From Azospirillum sp. (GTDB taxonomy: Bacteria > Pseudomonadota > Alphaproteobacteria > Azospirillales > Azospirillaceae): 64,000 nucleotides of DNA. Positions within the stretch are counted from its first letter, which is position 1. Every line of letters starts with the position of its first letter. Under the pieces are notes generated by a model. It worked only from the letters and a program-made list of their open reading frames with translations. It was not told the DNA's origin and ran no database searches. The stretch spans positions 1 through 64,000 of the forward strand of contig JAIXPD010000054.1 in assembly GCA_027486405.1 (NCBI GenBank), in the 5' to 3' direction. Below are positions 34,166 to 44,441 of this stretch, piece by piece. The position numbers and the translations under genes were made by a program.

Positions 34166-36799
34166 ATGAGCGACCCGACCCTGCCGCCGGACGCCGTGCC
34201 CCCTGAGGCCGCGCCCACGAACGCCGAACCACCCGGCGAGCCACGCGCCGACCACGGCCCCTTTGCCCACCGGCTGTTCACCCTGCGTCTGGCCCTTCGG
34301 TTGGCGCGGCGCGAGTTGCGCGGCGGGTTGAAGGGGTTCTGGATTTTCCTGGGCTGCCTGACGCTGGGGGTGGCGGCCATCGCCGCCGTGCAATCGGTGT
34401 CGAGCGGCCTGAAAGCCGGGCTGGTTCAGGATGGCCGCGTCATCCTGGGCGGCGACGTCGCGGTGCGCCAACTCTACACCCCGCCGACGCCGGAGCAGCG
34501 GGCGGATCTGGTCGGCTCCGCGCGGGCGTCCACCAGCGCGGAGATGCGCGGCATGGTGCGGGCGCTGGACGAAAGCCGATCCTCGCTGGTCGAGCTGAAG
34601 GCGGTGGACGATCCCTATCCGCTCTACGGCGCTGTGACCTTGAGCGGCGGCGGTCCCCTGGCCGAGGCGCTGGCCGAGCGGGACGGGCTGTGGGGGGCGG
34701 TGGTCGAAGCCAGCCTGACCGACCGGCTGGGCGTGGCGGTGGGCGACCGCCTGCGGCTGGGCGACCGCGTCTATCGGGTGGCCGGGGTGCTGGATCGCGA
34801 GCCGGACCGGGCGTCTTCCAACGCCTTTTCCCTGGGGCCGCGCCTGCTGGTCGCGCTGGCCTCGCTGGAGGGAACCGGGCTGCTGCAACCGGGCAGTCTG
34901 GTGTGGTGGACGGTCAAGATTGCCTTGCCGCCGGGGACCGACGCGCGGGACTGGCAGGCGGCGGTGAAGGCCCGCTTCCCCAACGCACCCTGGACCATCC
35001 GCGACCTGTCCAGCGCCTCCCCCCAGATCGAACGCTTCATCGAACGGATGACGCTGTTTCTGACGCTGGTCGGATTGACCGCGCTGCTGGTCGGTGGGGT
35101 CGGGGTGGGCAACGCCGTGCGCAGCCATCTGGATTCCCGCGCCCGGACCATTGCCATGCTCAAATGCGTCGGCGCGCCCGGGGCGTTGGTGTTCCAGCTC
35201 TATCTGGTGCAAATCCTGGCGCTGGCCGTGTTGGGCGTGGTCGCCGGTCTGGCGCTGGGGGCGTTGGCCCCGCTGGCGCTGGGCCATCTGCTGGAGGGGG
35301 TGTTGCCGGTGACGGCGCGCATCGGGATTTACCCCGGCGCGCTGGCCTTGGCCGCGCTCTATGGCCTGCTCACGGCGCTGGCCTTCTCGTTGTGGCCGCT
35401 GGGCCGGGCGCGCGAGGTTCCGGCGGGTGCCCTGTTCCGCGACGCCATCACCCCGGCGCGCGGGCGTCCGCGCGCGCCCTATGTCATCGGCCTGGGCCTG
35501 ACCGTGCTGGCGCTGGCCGGTCTGGCGGTGGCGACGGCGGACAACAAGCCCTTCGCCCTGTGGTTCGTCGGCGGGTCCATCGCCACCTTTGCCCTGTTTC
35601 GCGGGGCCGCCGCGCTCATCACCTGGGGCGCGGCGCGGGTGGGGCGGGTGCGCCGACCGGGCTTGCGGCTGGCGCTGGCCAATCTGCACCGGCCCGGCAA
35701 CCCGACTGGGGCGGTGGTGCTGTCGCTGGGGCTGGGGTTGACCGTGCTGGTCGCCGTGGCGCAGATCGAGGCCAACTTCGCCCGCCGGGTGTCGGACACG
35801 ATTCCAAAGGACGCCCCGGCCTTTTTCTTCGTCGACATCCAGCGCGACCAGTTCGCCGCGCTGCGCGACACCGTCACCGCCGTGCCCGGAACCAGCGCCT
35901 TTGAAGCGGTCCCCAGCCTGCGCGGCCGGATCGAGCGGGTGAACGGGGTGGAGGCCGAAAAGGCGCTGGCCAACCCCGAACAGGCGTGGATTCTGGCGGG
36001 CGACCGGGGGATCACCTATTCCGCGACGCCGCCGGAGCATTCGCAGATCGTCAAGGGCCAGTGGTGGCCGACCGATTATCGCGGCCCGCCCCTGATCTCC
36101 ATCCACCAGAGCGTCGCCGACGCCTTCAACATCGGGCCGGGGGCCACGCTGACCGTCAACATTCTGGGCCGCAGCGTCGAGGCGACGGTCGCCAGCGTGC
36201 GCGCGGCGGAATTCAGCACGATGACGATCAACTTCACCATGGTGTTCGCCCCCGGCACGCTGGAAGGCGCGCCGCAAACCTGGATCGCCACCGTCCGCGC
36301 GACGCCGGACGCGGAGTCGGCGGTGCAAAAGGCGGTGCTGTCGCGCTTTTCCAACATCACCCTGGTGCGGGTGAAGGACGCGCTCGACACGGTGGCGGGG
36401 ATGCTGGGGAACATCGGCACGGCGGTGCGGGTGGTGGCCGCGATCACGCTGGCGGCGGGCACGCTGGTGCTGGCCGGGGCGGTGGCCGCCGGGCACCGCC
36501 GCCGGGTCTATGACGCCGTGGTGCTGAAGGTGCTGGGGGCGACGCGGGCCGACGTGCTGCGCGCCTTCCTGATGGAATATGGCTTGCTGGGTCTGCTGAC
36601 CGCCGCCATCGCCGGGGTGATCGGCACGTTGACCGCCTGGGCGGTGCTGCTGTTCCTGATGCGGTGGGATTGGGCGTTCCAGCCGATGGCGGTGATCGGC
36701 ACGGCGCTGTTGAGCACGGCGATCACGCTGGCCTTTGGCTTTGTCGGCACCTGGCGGGCGTTGGGCCAACCCGCCGCCCCGCTGCTGCGCAACGAATGA
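34166..36799 (+). CDS. ybbP: FtsX-like ABC transporter permease (YbbP family)
   Basis: The 877-residue inner-membrane protein has a cytoplasmic, Pro-rich N-terminus and a first TM near residue 65. A large periplasmic domain, an FtsX block with three TMs (about 290-420), central TMs, a second periplasmic domain and a C-terminal FtsX block (about 750-870) follow. This ten-TM design is typical of YbbP. Proposed roles are removal of hydrophobic compounds or envelope lipids, but the substrate is not established. ATG at 34166 fits the GGGAG ribosome site. A GTG at 34157 overlapping the ybbA stop is an alternative. Confidence 0.9.
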   Translation: MSDPTLPPDAVPPEAAPTNAEPPGEPRADHGPFAHRLFTLRLALRLARRELRGGLKGFWIFLGCLTLGVAAIAAVQSVSSGLKAGLVQDGRVILGGDVAVRQLYTPPTPEQRADLVGSARASTSAEMRGMVRALDESRSSLVELKAVDDPYPLYGAVTLSGGGPLAEALAERDGLWGAVVEASLTDRLGVAVGDRLRLGDRVYRVAGVLDREPDRASSNAFSLGPRLLVALASLEGTGLLQPGSLVWWTVKIALPPGTDARDWQAAVKARFPNAPWTIRDLSSASPQIERFIERMTLFLTLVGLTALLVGGVGVGNAVRSHLDSRARTIAMLKCVGAPGALVFQLYLVQILALAVLGVVAGLALGALAPLALGHLLEGVLPVTARIGIYPGALALAALYGLLTALAFSLWPLGRAREVPAGALFRDAITPARGRPRAPYVIGLGLTVLALAGLAVATADNKPFALWFVGGSIATFALFRGAAALITWGAARVGRVRRPGLRLALANLHRPGNPTGAVVLSLGLGLTVLVAVAQIEANFARRVSDTIPKDAPAFFFVDIQRDQFAALRDTVTAVPGTSAFEAVPSLRGRIERVNGVEAEKALANPEQAWILAGDRGITYSATPPEHSQIVKGQWWPTDYRGPPLISIHQSVADAFNIGPGATLTVNILGRSVEATVASVRAAEFSTMTINFTMVFAPGTLEGAPQTWIATVRATPDAESAVQKAVLSRFSNITLVRVKDALDTVAGMLGNIGTAVRVVAAITLAAGTLVLAGAVAAGHRRRVYDAVVLKVLGATRADVLRAFLMEYGLLGLLTAAIAGVIGTLTAWAVLLFLMRWDWAFQPMAVIGTALLSTAITLAFGFVGTWRALGQPAAPLLRNE

Positions 36800-36914
36800 C
36801 GGCGTCCGCTGGCAAACAAAGCGCGGCGCGGTCAAAGAAGTTTCACAGAGCTGTGTTTCACGGTGGGGGAGTCACGCGCGCGAATTTATCCGACGAATCC
36901 TGTTCGGATTCCTA

Positions 36915-36942
36915 TTGAACGGTTGGGGGGACACGCCAATAT
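36915..36942 (+). promoter_or_regulatory. candidate sigma70-type promoter for the BI-1 gene
   Basis: TTGAAC (36915-36920) and CAATAT (36937-36942) are spaced 16 bp, about 45 bp before the BI-1 start, in a 185-bp intergenic gap. Only moderate agreement with consensus. Confidence 0.3.
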
Positions 36943-36984
36943 GGGAATACAACGGGACCACCCATTTTGACCGAGGATTGAACC

Positions 36985-37707
36985 ATGGCTGACCCGACCT
37001 TTAACCGCTTCGCGACCATGGGCCGCGCGACAGATCGGGGCTATTTCGACGAAGGCCTGCGCCAGCACATGCTGCGCGTGTACAACTACATGGGTGCCGG
37101 TCTGGTGCTGACCGGCCTCATCGCGGCGCTGGTGTCCACCAACGCCGCCCTGATGGCGGCCATCTTCGGCACCCCGCTGAAGTGGGTTGTGATGCTGACC
37201 CCGCTGGCCTTCATCATGGTCTTGTCGTTCGGCATCAACCGGCTGTCCTTCGCGTCCGCCCAGCTCGTGTTCTGGGCCTATTGCGGCGCGATGGGCCTGT
37301 CGATGGCGTCGATCTTCCTGGTCTTCACCGGGGCGTCGATCGCCTTGACCTTCTTCGTCACCGCCGCGACCTTCCTGGCGATGAGCCTGTACGGCTACAC
37401 CACCAAGGCCGACCTGACGAAGATGGGGTCGTTCCTGATGATGGGCGTGCTGGGCATCATGATCGCCGGTCTGGCGAACATCTTCTTCCAGTCGCCGGCC
37501 CTGCATTTCGCGATCTCGGCCATGGGTGTGCTGATCTTCACCGGTCTGACCGCCTATGACACCCAGTCGATCAAGGAAAGCTACGCCGAAGGTTATGACC
37601 GCGAGAGCAGCGGCAAGCTGGCCCTGATGGGCGCGCTGACCCTGTATCTCGACTTCGTGAACCTGTTCCAGTTCCTGTTGCAGTTCCTGGGGCAGCGCGA
37701 CGAGTAA
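36985..37707 (+). CDS. Bax inhibitor-1/YccA-family membrane protein
   Basis: The 240-residue protein has seven hydrophobic helices and the family features: a basic N-terminus, GLTAYDTQSIKE near the end of the sixth helix, and a short charged tail. BI-1 relatives such as YccA modulate the FtsH protease or act as calcium leak channels, and the role here is unproven. A GAGGATTGAACC ribosome-binding segment precedes the ATG. It is monocistronic, with a strong terminator downstream. Confidence 0.93.
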   Translation: MADPTFNRFATMGRATDRGYFDEGLRQHMLRVYNYMGAGLVLTGLIAALVSTNAALMAAIFGTPLKWVVMLTPLAFIMVLSFGINRLSFASAQLVFWAYCGAMGLSMASIFLVFTGASIALTFFVTAATFLAMSLYGYTTKADLTKMGSFLMMGVLGIMIAGLANIFFQSPALHFAISAMGVLIFTGLTAYDTQSIKESYAEGYDRESSGKLALMGALTLYLDFVNLFQFLLQFLGQRDE

Positions 37708-37740
37708 CACCGTCTGAGGACCCGTTACGGTGACACGAAG

Positions 37741-37772
37741 CCGCCCGGAAGCCACCGCTTCCGGGCGGTTTT
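37741..37772 (+). terminator. intrinsic terminator of the BI-1 gene
   Basis: A perfect 11-bp stem CCGCCCGGAAG/CTTCCGGGCGG (37741-37751 with 37758-37768) is followed by TTTTC. Confidence 0.9.
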
Positions 37773-37807
37773 CATTTGGGCGTTTTTTGATCGGTACGAC
37801 GAGGGGG

Positions 37808-38055
37808 CAGGGCAATCGGGTGAAGCATCGTGCAACCGACCGGAACAAAGGTTGCCACGGATTTCACGGATTTTTCTCACGGATTTCGCGGAACGCGTCC
37901 CAGAGCCATCCAGTTTGCGAGCCTGTGACGCACCTCGTGGCGGGATGCGCGAGGCGATTGAGGGTGGAAATCCGTGCAATCCCTGATTTTGTCCGTGAAA
38001 TCCGTGCCCATTTTTGCTGGCGCGACGATGATCGCTCGTTCAAGCGATTGTCCTG
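37808..38055 (-). mobile_element. MITE-like element, copy B (inverted)
   Basis: A 248-bp copy in the opposite orientation to A, C and D. The ends CAGGGCAATCG and ..CGATTGTCCTG are inverted repeats, and the characteristic CACGGATTTCACGG segments occur near both ends. The flanks show no convincing direct repeat, so this copy looks older. It lies between the BI-1 terminator and the convergent second diguanylate cyclase gene. Confidence 0.75.
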
Positions 38056-38105
38056 GTGGCAGGGTTCAGCGGTCCAGATTCAGCGCCTGTTCGTCCGGTT
38101 TGCTC

Positions 38106-39275
38106 TCAGGCCGGCGTATCCGCCGGCGTATCCGCCGACGTATCCGCCGACGCGGCGCTGACCACGCGGTTCTTGCCGCTCTGCTTGGCCTGATACATGC
38201 GTTGGTCGGCCAGATCGACCAAGGCTTCCCAATCGAACAGGCGGTCGGTGTTCTGTTCGGCCACGCCGACGCTGGCGGTTTGCAGGCTGCCGTCGGGGCG
38301 CTTGCCAAAGCCCGCCGTCCGCATCCGTTCCACGGCGATCATCGCGCCGCTGACCGGGGTGTCGGGCATGATCAGCAAAAACTCCTCCCCGCCCCAGCGC
38401 ACCAGCGCGTCGGATTCCCGCAGCATGCTGCGGATGGTGGTGGCGGCGTGGCGCAGCACACGGTCGCCCTCATCGTGGCCATAGCGGTCGTTCACCGCCT
38501 TGAAGTCATCCAGATCGACAAAGACGGTGGACAGGGGTTGCCGGGACCGTTGGGCGTTGGCGACCTGGAGTTTCAGCAGCTCCTCGCCGATGCGGCGGGA
38601 AAAGGCCCCGGTCAGCACGTCGTGCGCGGCCTGTTCCAGCAGGGCGATCATGAAATGGAGCTGGCTCATCGCCGCCAGCGTCGCCACCACCGCGATCAGC
38701 AGCAGAAGCCACAGGGCGCTGAGATAGGACGGGAAGGGCAGGACGAGCGAGCCGTAGAAGCCAGCCCCGAGATGGGCGGCCAGCATCGGGGTGGCGAACA
38801 GCGCGCCTTCCACCGCCGTCAGCGGAAAGACGCTGAGGCCCGCGACCATGACGAAGGGCAGATAGCCATAGCCCGCCGTCACCGCCACCCGCAGATCGTC
38901 GGTTCCCTCGGCGTAGAGCAGGGGGTGGGAGATGGTGAAAAACAGCGTGGGAATCGCCAGCAACGCCCCCAGCCGGATCCAGGCGCTGCGGATGTCCTCG
39001 CAGGGGCGGGAGTCCCAGGCCAGGGTCAGGAACGCCGCGCTGGCGGCCAGCCGCAAGCCCATCAACTGCCCCGACAGCGGCCAGGAAAACACCATCATGT
39101 CGATGGCGATCCACAAGGGGGTCAGCAGGCCGAAGACCAAGGCCACCATGCGCACGCGCGATTGGATCATCGCGGCGCGCCGCCGCCCCAGGATCGGGGT
39201 GTGTTTGGTGGGATGGATCAGGTGGCGGAGTGGGTGGCCGCGCAGCAGGTCCGCAAGTGGCAAGTCACCGAGCAT
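38106..39275 (-). CDS. membrane diguanylate cyclase (MASE-like N-terminus + GGDEF)
   Basis: The 389-residue protein has five or six transmembrane helices in its first 210 residues and a cytosolic GGDEF domain. The active site WGGEEF lies at about residue 294, and RESD (I-site) five residues upstream. It is thus predicted to synthesise c-di-GMP with product inhibition. The C-terminal tail is extended by a 12-bp tandem repeat (ADTS/PADT units). ATG at 39275 has a GGGGAAA segment upstream, and 39350 or 39170 are alternative in-frame starts. Confidence 0.87.
   Translation of the reverse strand: MLGDLPLADLLRGHPLRHLIHPTKHTPILGRRRAAMIQSRVRMVALVFGLLTPLWIAIDMMVFSWPLSGQLMGLRLAASAAFLTLAWDSRPCEDIRSAWIRLGALLAIPTLFFTISHPLLYAEGTDDLRVAVTAGYGYLPFVMVAGLSVFPLTAVEGALFATPMLAAHLGAGFYGSLVLPFPSYLSALWLLLLIAVVATLAAMSQLHFMIALLEQAAHDVLTGAFSRRIGEELLKLQVANAQRSRQPLSTVFVDLDDFKAVNDRYGHDEGDRVLRHAATTIRSMLRESDALVRWGGEEFLLIMPDTPVSGAMIAVERMRTAGFGKRPDGSLQTASVGVAEQNTDRLFDWEALVDLADQRMYQAKQSGKNRVVSAASADTSADTPADTPA
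38113..38148. repeat. 12-bp tandem repeat at the 3' end of the diguanylate cyclase gene
   Basis: Three units of GGCGTATCCGCC (the third GACGTATCCGCC) encode an ADT-type tetrapeptide repeat at the protein C-terminus. The period preserves frame. Confidence 0.9.
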
Positions 39276-39414
39276 GTGGCGGCGTTTCCCCAACAACAGC
39301 CGATGGATCCATGATCTTGGGTGATTACACGCGCATTCACAGCCCGGCAACGGCCTTTTGCGGCAGTCGGGGTCAAGTCAGGGCTGTCCCCCTGCGACAA
39401 AGCGCGCCCAAACG

Positions 39415-39442
39415 AAAAGAAGCGGCTTGCGCCGCTTCTTTT
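39415..39442. terminator. intrinsic terminator of dnaKJ
   Basis: AAAAGAAGCGGC/GCCGCTTCTTTT (39415-39426 with 39431-39442) gives a 12-bp stem with a TTGC loop. On the minus strand it ends in a T-run just after dnaJ. Confidence 0.9.
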
Positions 39443-39467
39443 GTCTCATTCCGGTTGATCGAAAGGA

Positions 39468-40622
39468 TCAGTCTTTCAAGTCGGACCAGAGTTCTTTGAC
39501 TTTTGCAAAAAATCCTTCGGATTGCGGATTCGATCCTTCCTTCCCGCCGCTCTCGAACTCGCGCAGCAATTCCTGCTGGCGCTTGGTCAGGTTGACCGGG
39601 GTTTCAACCACCGCCTGGATGTACATGTCGCCGCGCTGCGGGCTGCGCAGCACCGACATGCCCTTGCCCTTGATGCGGAACTGGTGGCCGGATTGGGTGC
39701 CGGGCGGGACCGTCACCTTGGTGCGGGTTCCGTCGATGGTCGGCACCTCCACCGCACCGCCCAGCGCCGCCGTGGTCATCGGGATCGGCACCCGGCAATG
39801 GATGTTCGCCCCGTCGCGCTGGAAGATCGGGTGCGGCTGGATGGCGAGGAAGATGTAGAGATCCCCCGCCGGTGCCCCGCGCAACCCCGCTTCGCCTTCC
39901 CCGGCCAGCCGGATGCGCGTGCCGTCCTCCACACCCGCCGGGATGTTGACCTGAAGGGTCTTTTCCTTGCGCAGCCGTCCGGCCCCGCCGCAGCTCTTGC
40001 AGGGGTCCTTGATGACCTTGCCAGCACCATGGCAGCCGGGGCAGGTGCGTTCGATGGTGAAGAAGCCCTGCTGGGCGCGCACCTTGCCATGGCCCTGGCA
40101 GGTCGGGCAGGTGATCGGTTGCGTGCCCGACGCGGCGCCGCTGCCGTTGCAGCTGTCGCACTGGACGGAGGTGGGAACGCGCACGGTGGTTTGCGTGCCC
40201 TTGAACGCCTCTTCCAACCCGATTTCCAGGTTGTAGCGCAGATCCTGGCCGCGCCCGGCCGATCCGCCGCCGCCCCGGCGACCGCCCATGAACTCCCCGA
40301 ACATCTCGTCGAAGATGTCGGCAAAGCCGCCCGAGCCACCGAAATCGAAGTTGAAGCCGCCGCCGCCCGCCCCAGGGCCGCCGCGCCCGCCGCCATTTTC
40401 AAAGGCGGCGTGGCCGAAGCGGTCGTAGGCCGCGCGCTTCTGGTCGTCCTTCAGAACGTCATAGGCTTCGCTGACTTCCTTGAACTTGTGCTCGGCGTCC
40501 TTGTCACCCTGGTTGCGGTCCGGGTGGTACTGCATCGCCTTCTTGCGGTAAGCCTTTTTCAGCTCGTCCGCGCTGGCGCCCTTTTCCACCCCGAGCAGCT
40601 CGTAATAATCCTGTTTCGCCAT
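39468..40622 (-). CDS. dnaJ: molecular chaperone DnaJ (Hsp40)
   Basis: The full-length 384-residue type I J-protein has an N-terminal J domain with HPD (YHPDRNQGD), a Gly/Phe-rich linker, and four CxxCxGxG zinc repeats ([32 protein letters not shown]). C-terminal substrate-binding barrels and a dimerisation tail follow. It stimulates DnaK ATP hydrolysis and delivers unfolded clients. dnaK lies 179 bp upstream on the same strand, and a strong terminator lies downstream. Confidence 0.97.
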   Translation of the reverse strand: MAKQDYYELLGVEKGASADELKKAYRKKAMQYHPDRNQGDKDAEHKFKEVSEAYDVLKDDQKRAAYDRFGHAAFENGGGRGGPGAGGGGFNFDFGGSGGFADIFDEMFGEFMGGRRGGGGSAGRGQDLRYNLEIGLEEAFKGTQTTVRVPTSVQCDSCNGSGAASGTQPITCPTCQGHGKVRAQQGFFTIERTCPGCHGAGKVIKDPCKSCGGAGRLRKEKTLQVNIPAGVEDGTRIRLAGEGEAGLRGAPAGDLYIFLAIQPHPIFQRDGANIHCRVPIPMTTAALGGAVEVPTIDGTRTKVTVPPGTQSGHQFRIKGKGMSVLRSPQRGDMYIQAVVETPVNLTKRQQELLREFESGGKEGSNPQSEGFFAKVKELWSDLKD

Positions 40623-40729
40623 GGGATCCGACCGCCTTCACATCGTTCCGGGTCCGGCCTTCCGGGTCCGGGTTGCGCCGCCGCCTGGCCGCCGTTCACC
40701 GGTCCCGTCCACCGCCCCAACATACCGAA

Positions 40730-40758
40730 GGCCCGCCGCCGGTCACAGGCGGCGGGCC
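40730..40758 (-). other. perfect hairpin between dnaK and dnaJ
   Basis: GGCCCGCCGCC (40730-40740) pairs with GGCGGCGGGCC (40748-40758), loop GGTCACA. No T-run follows on the minus strand. It may be an RNA-processing or partial-attenuation element that lowers dnaJ relative to dnaK. This is inference. Confidence 0.5.
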
Positions 40759-40801
40759 ATCGATGCTCGCATCACATACGGGTCAAAAAGAAACGGCTGG
40801 T

Positions 40802-42715
<1,914 letters not shown>

Positions 42716-42822
42716 GTTCAGCCTCTTGTGTTCGGCAGATGCGTAGCGGCCCGTCGCGTCCGGCACCGCTGCGATCCCCTCCGGGTCGGTGGAACGGTTT
42801 CGAATGGATCACTGCTGGCCGA

Positions 42823-42851
42823 GATATAGGCGGGTGCGTTTCGGCCTGCAA
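42823..42851 (-). promoter_or_regulatory. candidate dnaK promoter
   Basis: Read on the minus strand, TTGCAG (42851-42846) and TATATC (42828-42823) are 17 bp apart, about 110 bp before the dnaK start. It resembles a sigma70 promoter more than the alphaproteobacterial RpoH consensus (CTTG..CCTATnT). Confidence 0.35.
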
Positions 42852-43318
42852 CGGTGCGGTGAACAGATCCCGTCGCAAATTCGGGGAAATCCTGCGGGCG
42901 GGCGGACGTCCGCCGTCGGGACCGATGACCAGGACCGCGAATAGAATACCCGGGTATTCAAGCAGATTGGCGTATATACCCGGGTATTCAGCGTTCATGA
43001 GGCAAATTGTAGCAGATGTTACAAGTCTTTCATCAAGACATCCAAGAGAGATCGCTATCCTTAACTATTCATTAACAAGCATCCGAGTGTAAATTTAAAT
43101 CGAATCAATTCGCAGTTGCTATCTTTATTCGATATTTTTTGAATCCATGCGTGAAATGGGCAAAGGATTGTGTTATCTCCTTTGACATGCACGATGGTGA
43201 TGCTGCCCGTCGGCTTGCAAACAGCGTTGGGAAAGGACGCTGTGGCGTCGGTGCGTGCAGCGATGGCCACGAACAGTGCTGTGTGGTCAAGGACGGTTTA
43301 GCGTGGAAGGGAAGCGCG
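42852..43318. other. AT-rich intergenic region upstream of dnaK
   Basis: The stretch from about 43000 to 43150 is strikingly A/T-rich compared with its surroundings and contains small palindromes (for example CGAATCAATTCG). It holds the paired operator-like palindromes at 42944-42990. No convincing gene is visible, and the longer frames through it use codons unlike the neighbours. It may contain promoters for the small gene at 43319. Confidence 0.5.
42944..42990. promoter_or_regulatory. pair of palindromic operator-like sites
   Basis: ATACCCGGGTATTCA occurs twice (42946-42960 and 42976-42990), exactly 30 bp apart, about three helical turns. The first copy is part of a perfect 16-bp palindrome (42944-42959), and the second retains a 12-bp palindrome (42976-42987). 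This geometry suggests cooperative binding of a dimeric regulator. The regulator is unknown. Confidence 0.6.
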
Positions 43319-43522
43319 ATGATGGATGAACGACGCGATGTGGCTTTGGCCATCAAGTCCTGCTTGGACAGCCTGATGACCGACGCAGCCCGCTGCGACT
43401 TGGGGGATCTCGCGCATTTCATCAGCCTCGCCGCCCTGGCGGCGGAAGACGCGGTCGCGGCCTATGACCCGAAGGCCACCCGTCTGAACGCCATGATGAC
43501 GACCGACGCCGGGCATTGCTGA
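43319..43522 (+). CDS. small hypothetical protein (67 aa)
   Basis: MMDERRDVALAIKSCLDSLM begins a 67-residue, mostly helical, acidic protein with three Cys and no signal peptide. A good ribosome site (GGAAGGGAA) lies 5-6 bp before the ATG at 43319, and codon usage becomes GC3-rich from here. The open frame extends upstream to 43139, but that part is atypical. I do not recognise a family. It may be controlled by the palindromes about 330 bp upstream. Confidence 0.55.
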   Translation: MMDERRDVALAIKSCLDSLMTDAARCDLGDLAHFISLAALAAEDAVAAYDPKATRLNAMMTTDAGHC

Positions 43523-43766
43523 ACGGGCGGTGCGGATTGCGTTCGGCCGACGCGTTGAAACGCGCCACCACCGTCACGCCGCCAACGGAATTGGACGGCG
43601 CGGGGCGGCGGCGGCCAAGACATCGCGTGCCGCCGGACAGAGCATCGGAAGCATCCGCAAGTCCGCAGCAAGGACACGCCTGCACCGTTCGTGTGGACCG
43701 CTCATGATGGTGAGCGGTCGCTGACCGGCGCGTGTTTGGCTGGAAACGCCTTTACAGGAAACGCCT

Positions 43767-44282
43767 TTACAAAAGCTCCGCCGCGCGGATCGCTTCATCG
43801 ACCTGCCCCAGCATGGCGGCGCAGGACTCGTCCCCGTCCAGAATGGCGGGCAGGGCGACGCTGAACATGGCGACGGCGGCCACGCCCGCGCGGTTGGCCC
43901 CGATCATCCACAAATAATGCGTTTCGGCCCGGCCATCCTCCTCGGTGCGCATCATCGCGAGCGCCAGCAGGCCATCGTCGCCGCGCGGTTCGACCGTGCG
44001 GTCGCCCGCGCGCTGGTCCTGCGGCCGGACGAAGCGCAGCGCCATTTCCTGCAAGGTGGCCTCCACCCCACCGGAATCCGGCTTGGGAACCACCCGGTCC
44101 GTGACCAGCCGCAGGGTGCCGTCGGCGGGCGGCGGCGGGCGGAAGGTGGCGACCGGCTGCCCTTCGACCTCCTCCACCTCAGCGGCCCAGCCGGGGGGCA
44201 GACGAAACCGCACCGTGTCGTTCCAACCGATCATCCGGCCTTCCGGCGCGTCGGCGTTCAGCGGGGAAAAGGGATCGGTCAT
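43767..44282 (-). CDS. conserved-looking hypothetical protein (171 aa)
   Basis: The 171-residue protein has no signal peptide or transmembrane segment. It begins MTDPFSPLNADAPEGRMIGW and contains a predicted beta-rich middle (FRLPPGWAAEVEEVEGQPVA, YLWMIGANRAGVAAVAMFSV) and a helical end. Codon usage is typical of the genome, so the gene is probably real. I cannot assign a family. It is divergent from the DUF1848 gene across 159 bp. Confidence 0.65.
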   Translation of the reverse strand: MTDPFSPLNADAPEGRMIGWNDTVRFRLPPGWAAEVEEVEGQPVATFRPPPPADGTLRLVTDRVVPKPDSGGVEATLQEMALRFVRPQDQRAGDRTVEPRGDDGLLALAMMRTEEDGRAETHYLWMIGANRAGVAAVAMFSVALPAILDGDESCAAMLGQVDEAIRAAELL

Positions 44283-44441
44283 GCGGGGCGGTCCTGATCG
44301 GGGGTGGGCGGTGCGGCGGCACGGTCAAGCGGCGGCACTGTAAGCGGTGCGGCGGTGCGCTCCAACCCTTCAGGCCATGGGGCTTTCACGGGGCTTTCAG
44401 GGGCCTTGCCGGTGCCGGGGCCGACGGGCCATGGTGGGGGG

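Noticed and set aside
33860..36835. 991-codon minus-strand frame opposite ybbA/ybbP
   Set aside because: It is antisense to two convincing genes and translates to low-complexity Gln/Arg/His/Gly sequence.
37808..38055. Target-site duplication around MITE copy B
   Set aside because: The best flanking similarity (GGGGGC and GGTGGC) is too short and imperfect to count.
42716..42990. CIRCE element or RpoH promoter for dnaK
   Set aside because: No TTAGCACTC-N9-GAGTGCTAA and no CTTG-N17-CCTATnT match was found by eye. Only a sigma70-like pair is offered.
43422..43685. Minus-strand frames of 70-90 codons between the 67-aa gene and the 171-aa gene
   Set aside because: They overlap the better-supported small gene, have no ribosome sites and are Arg/Pro-rich.
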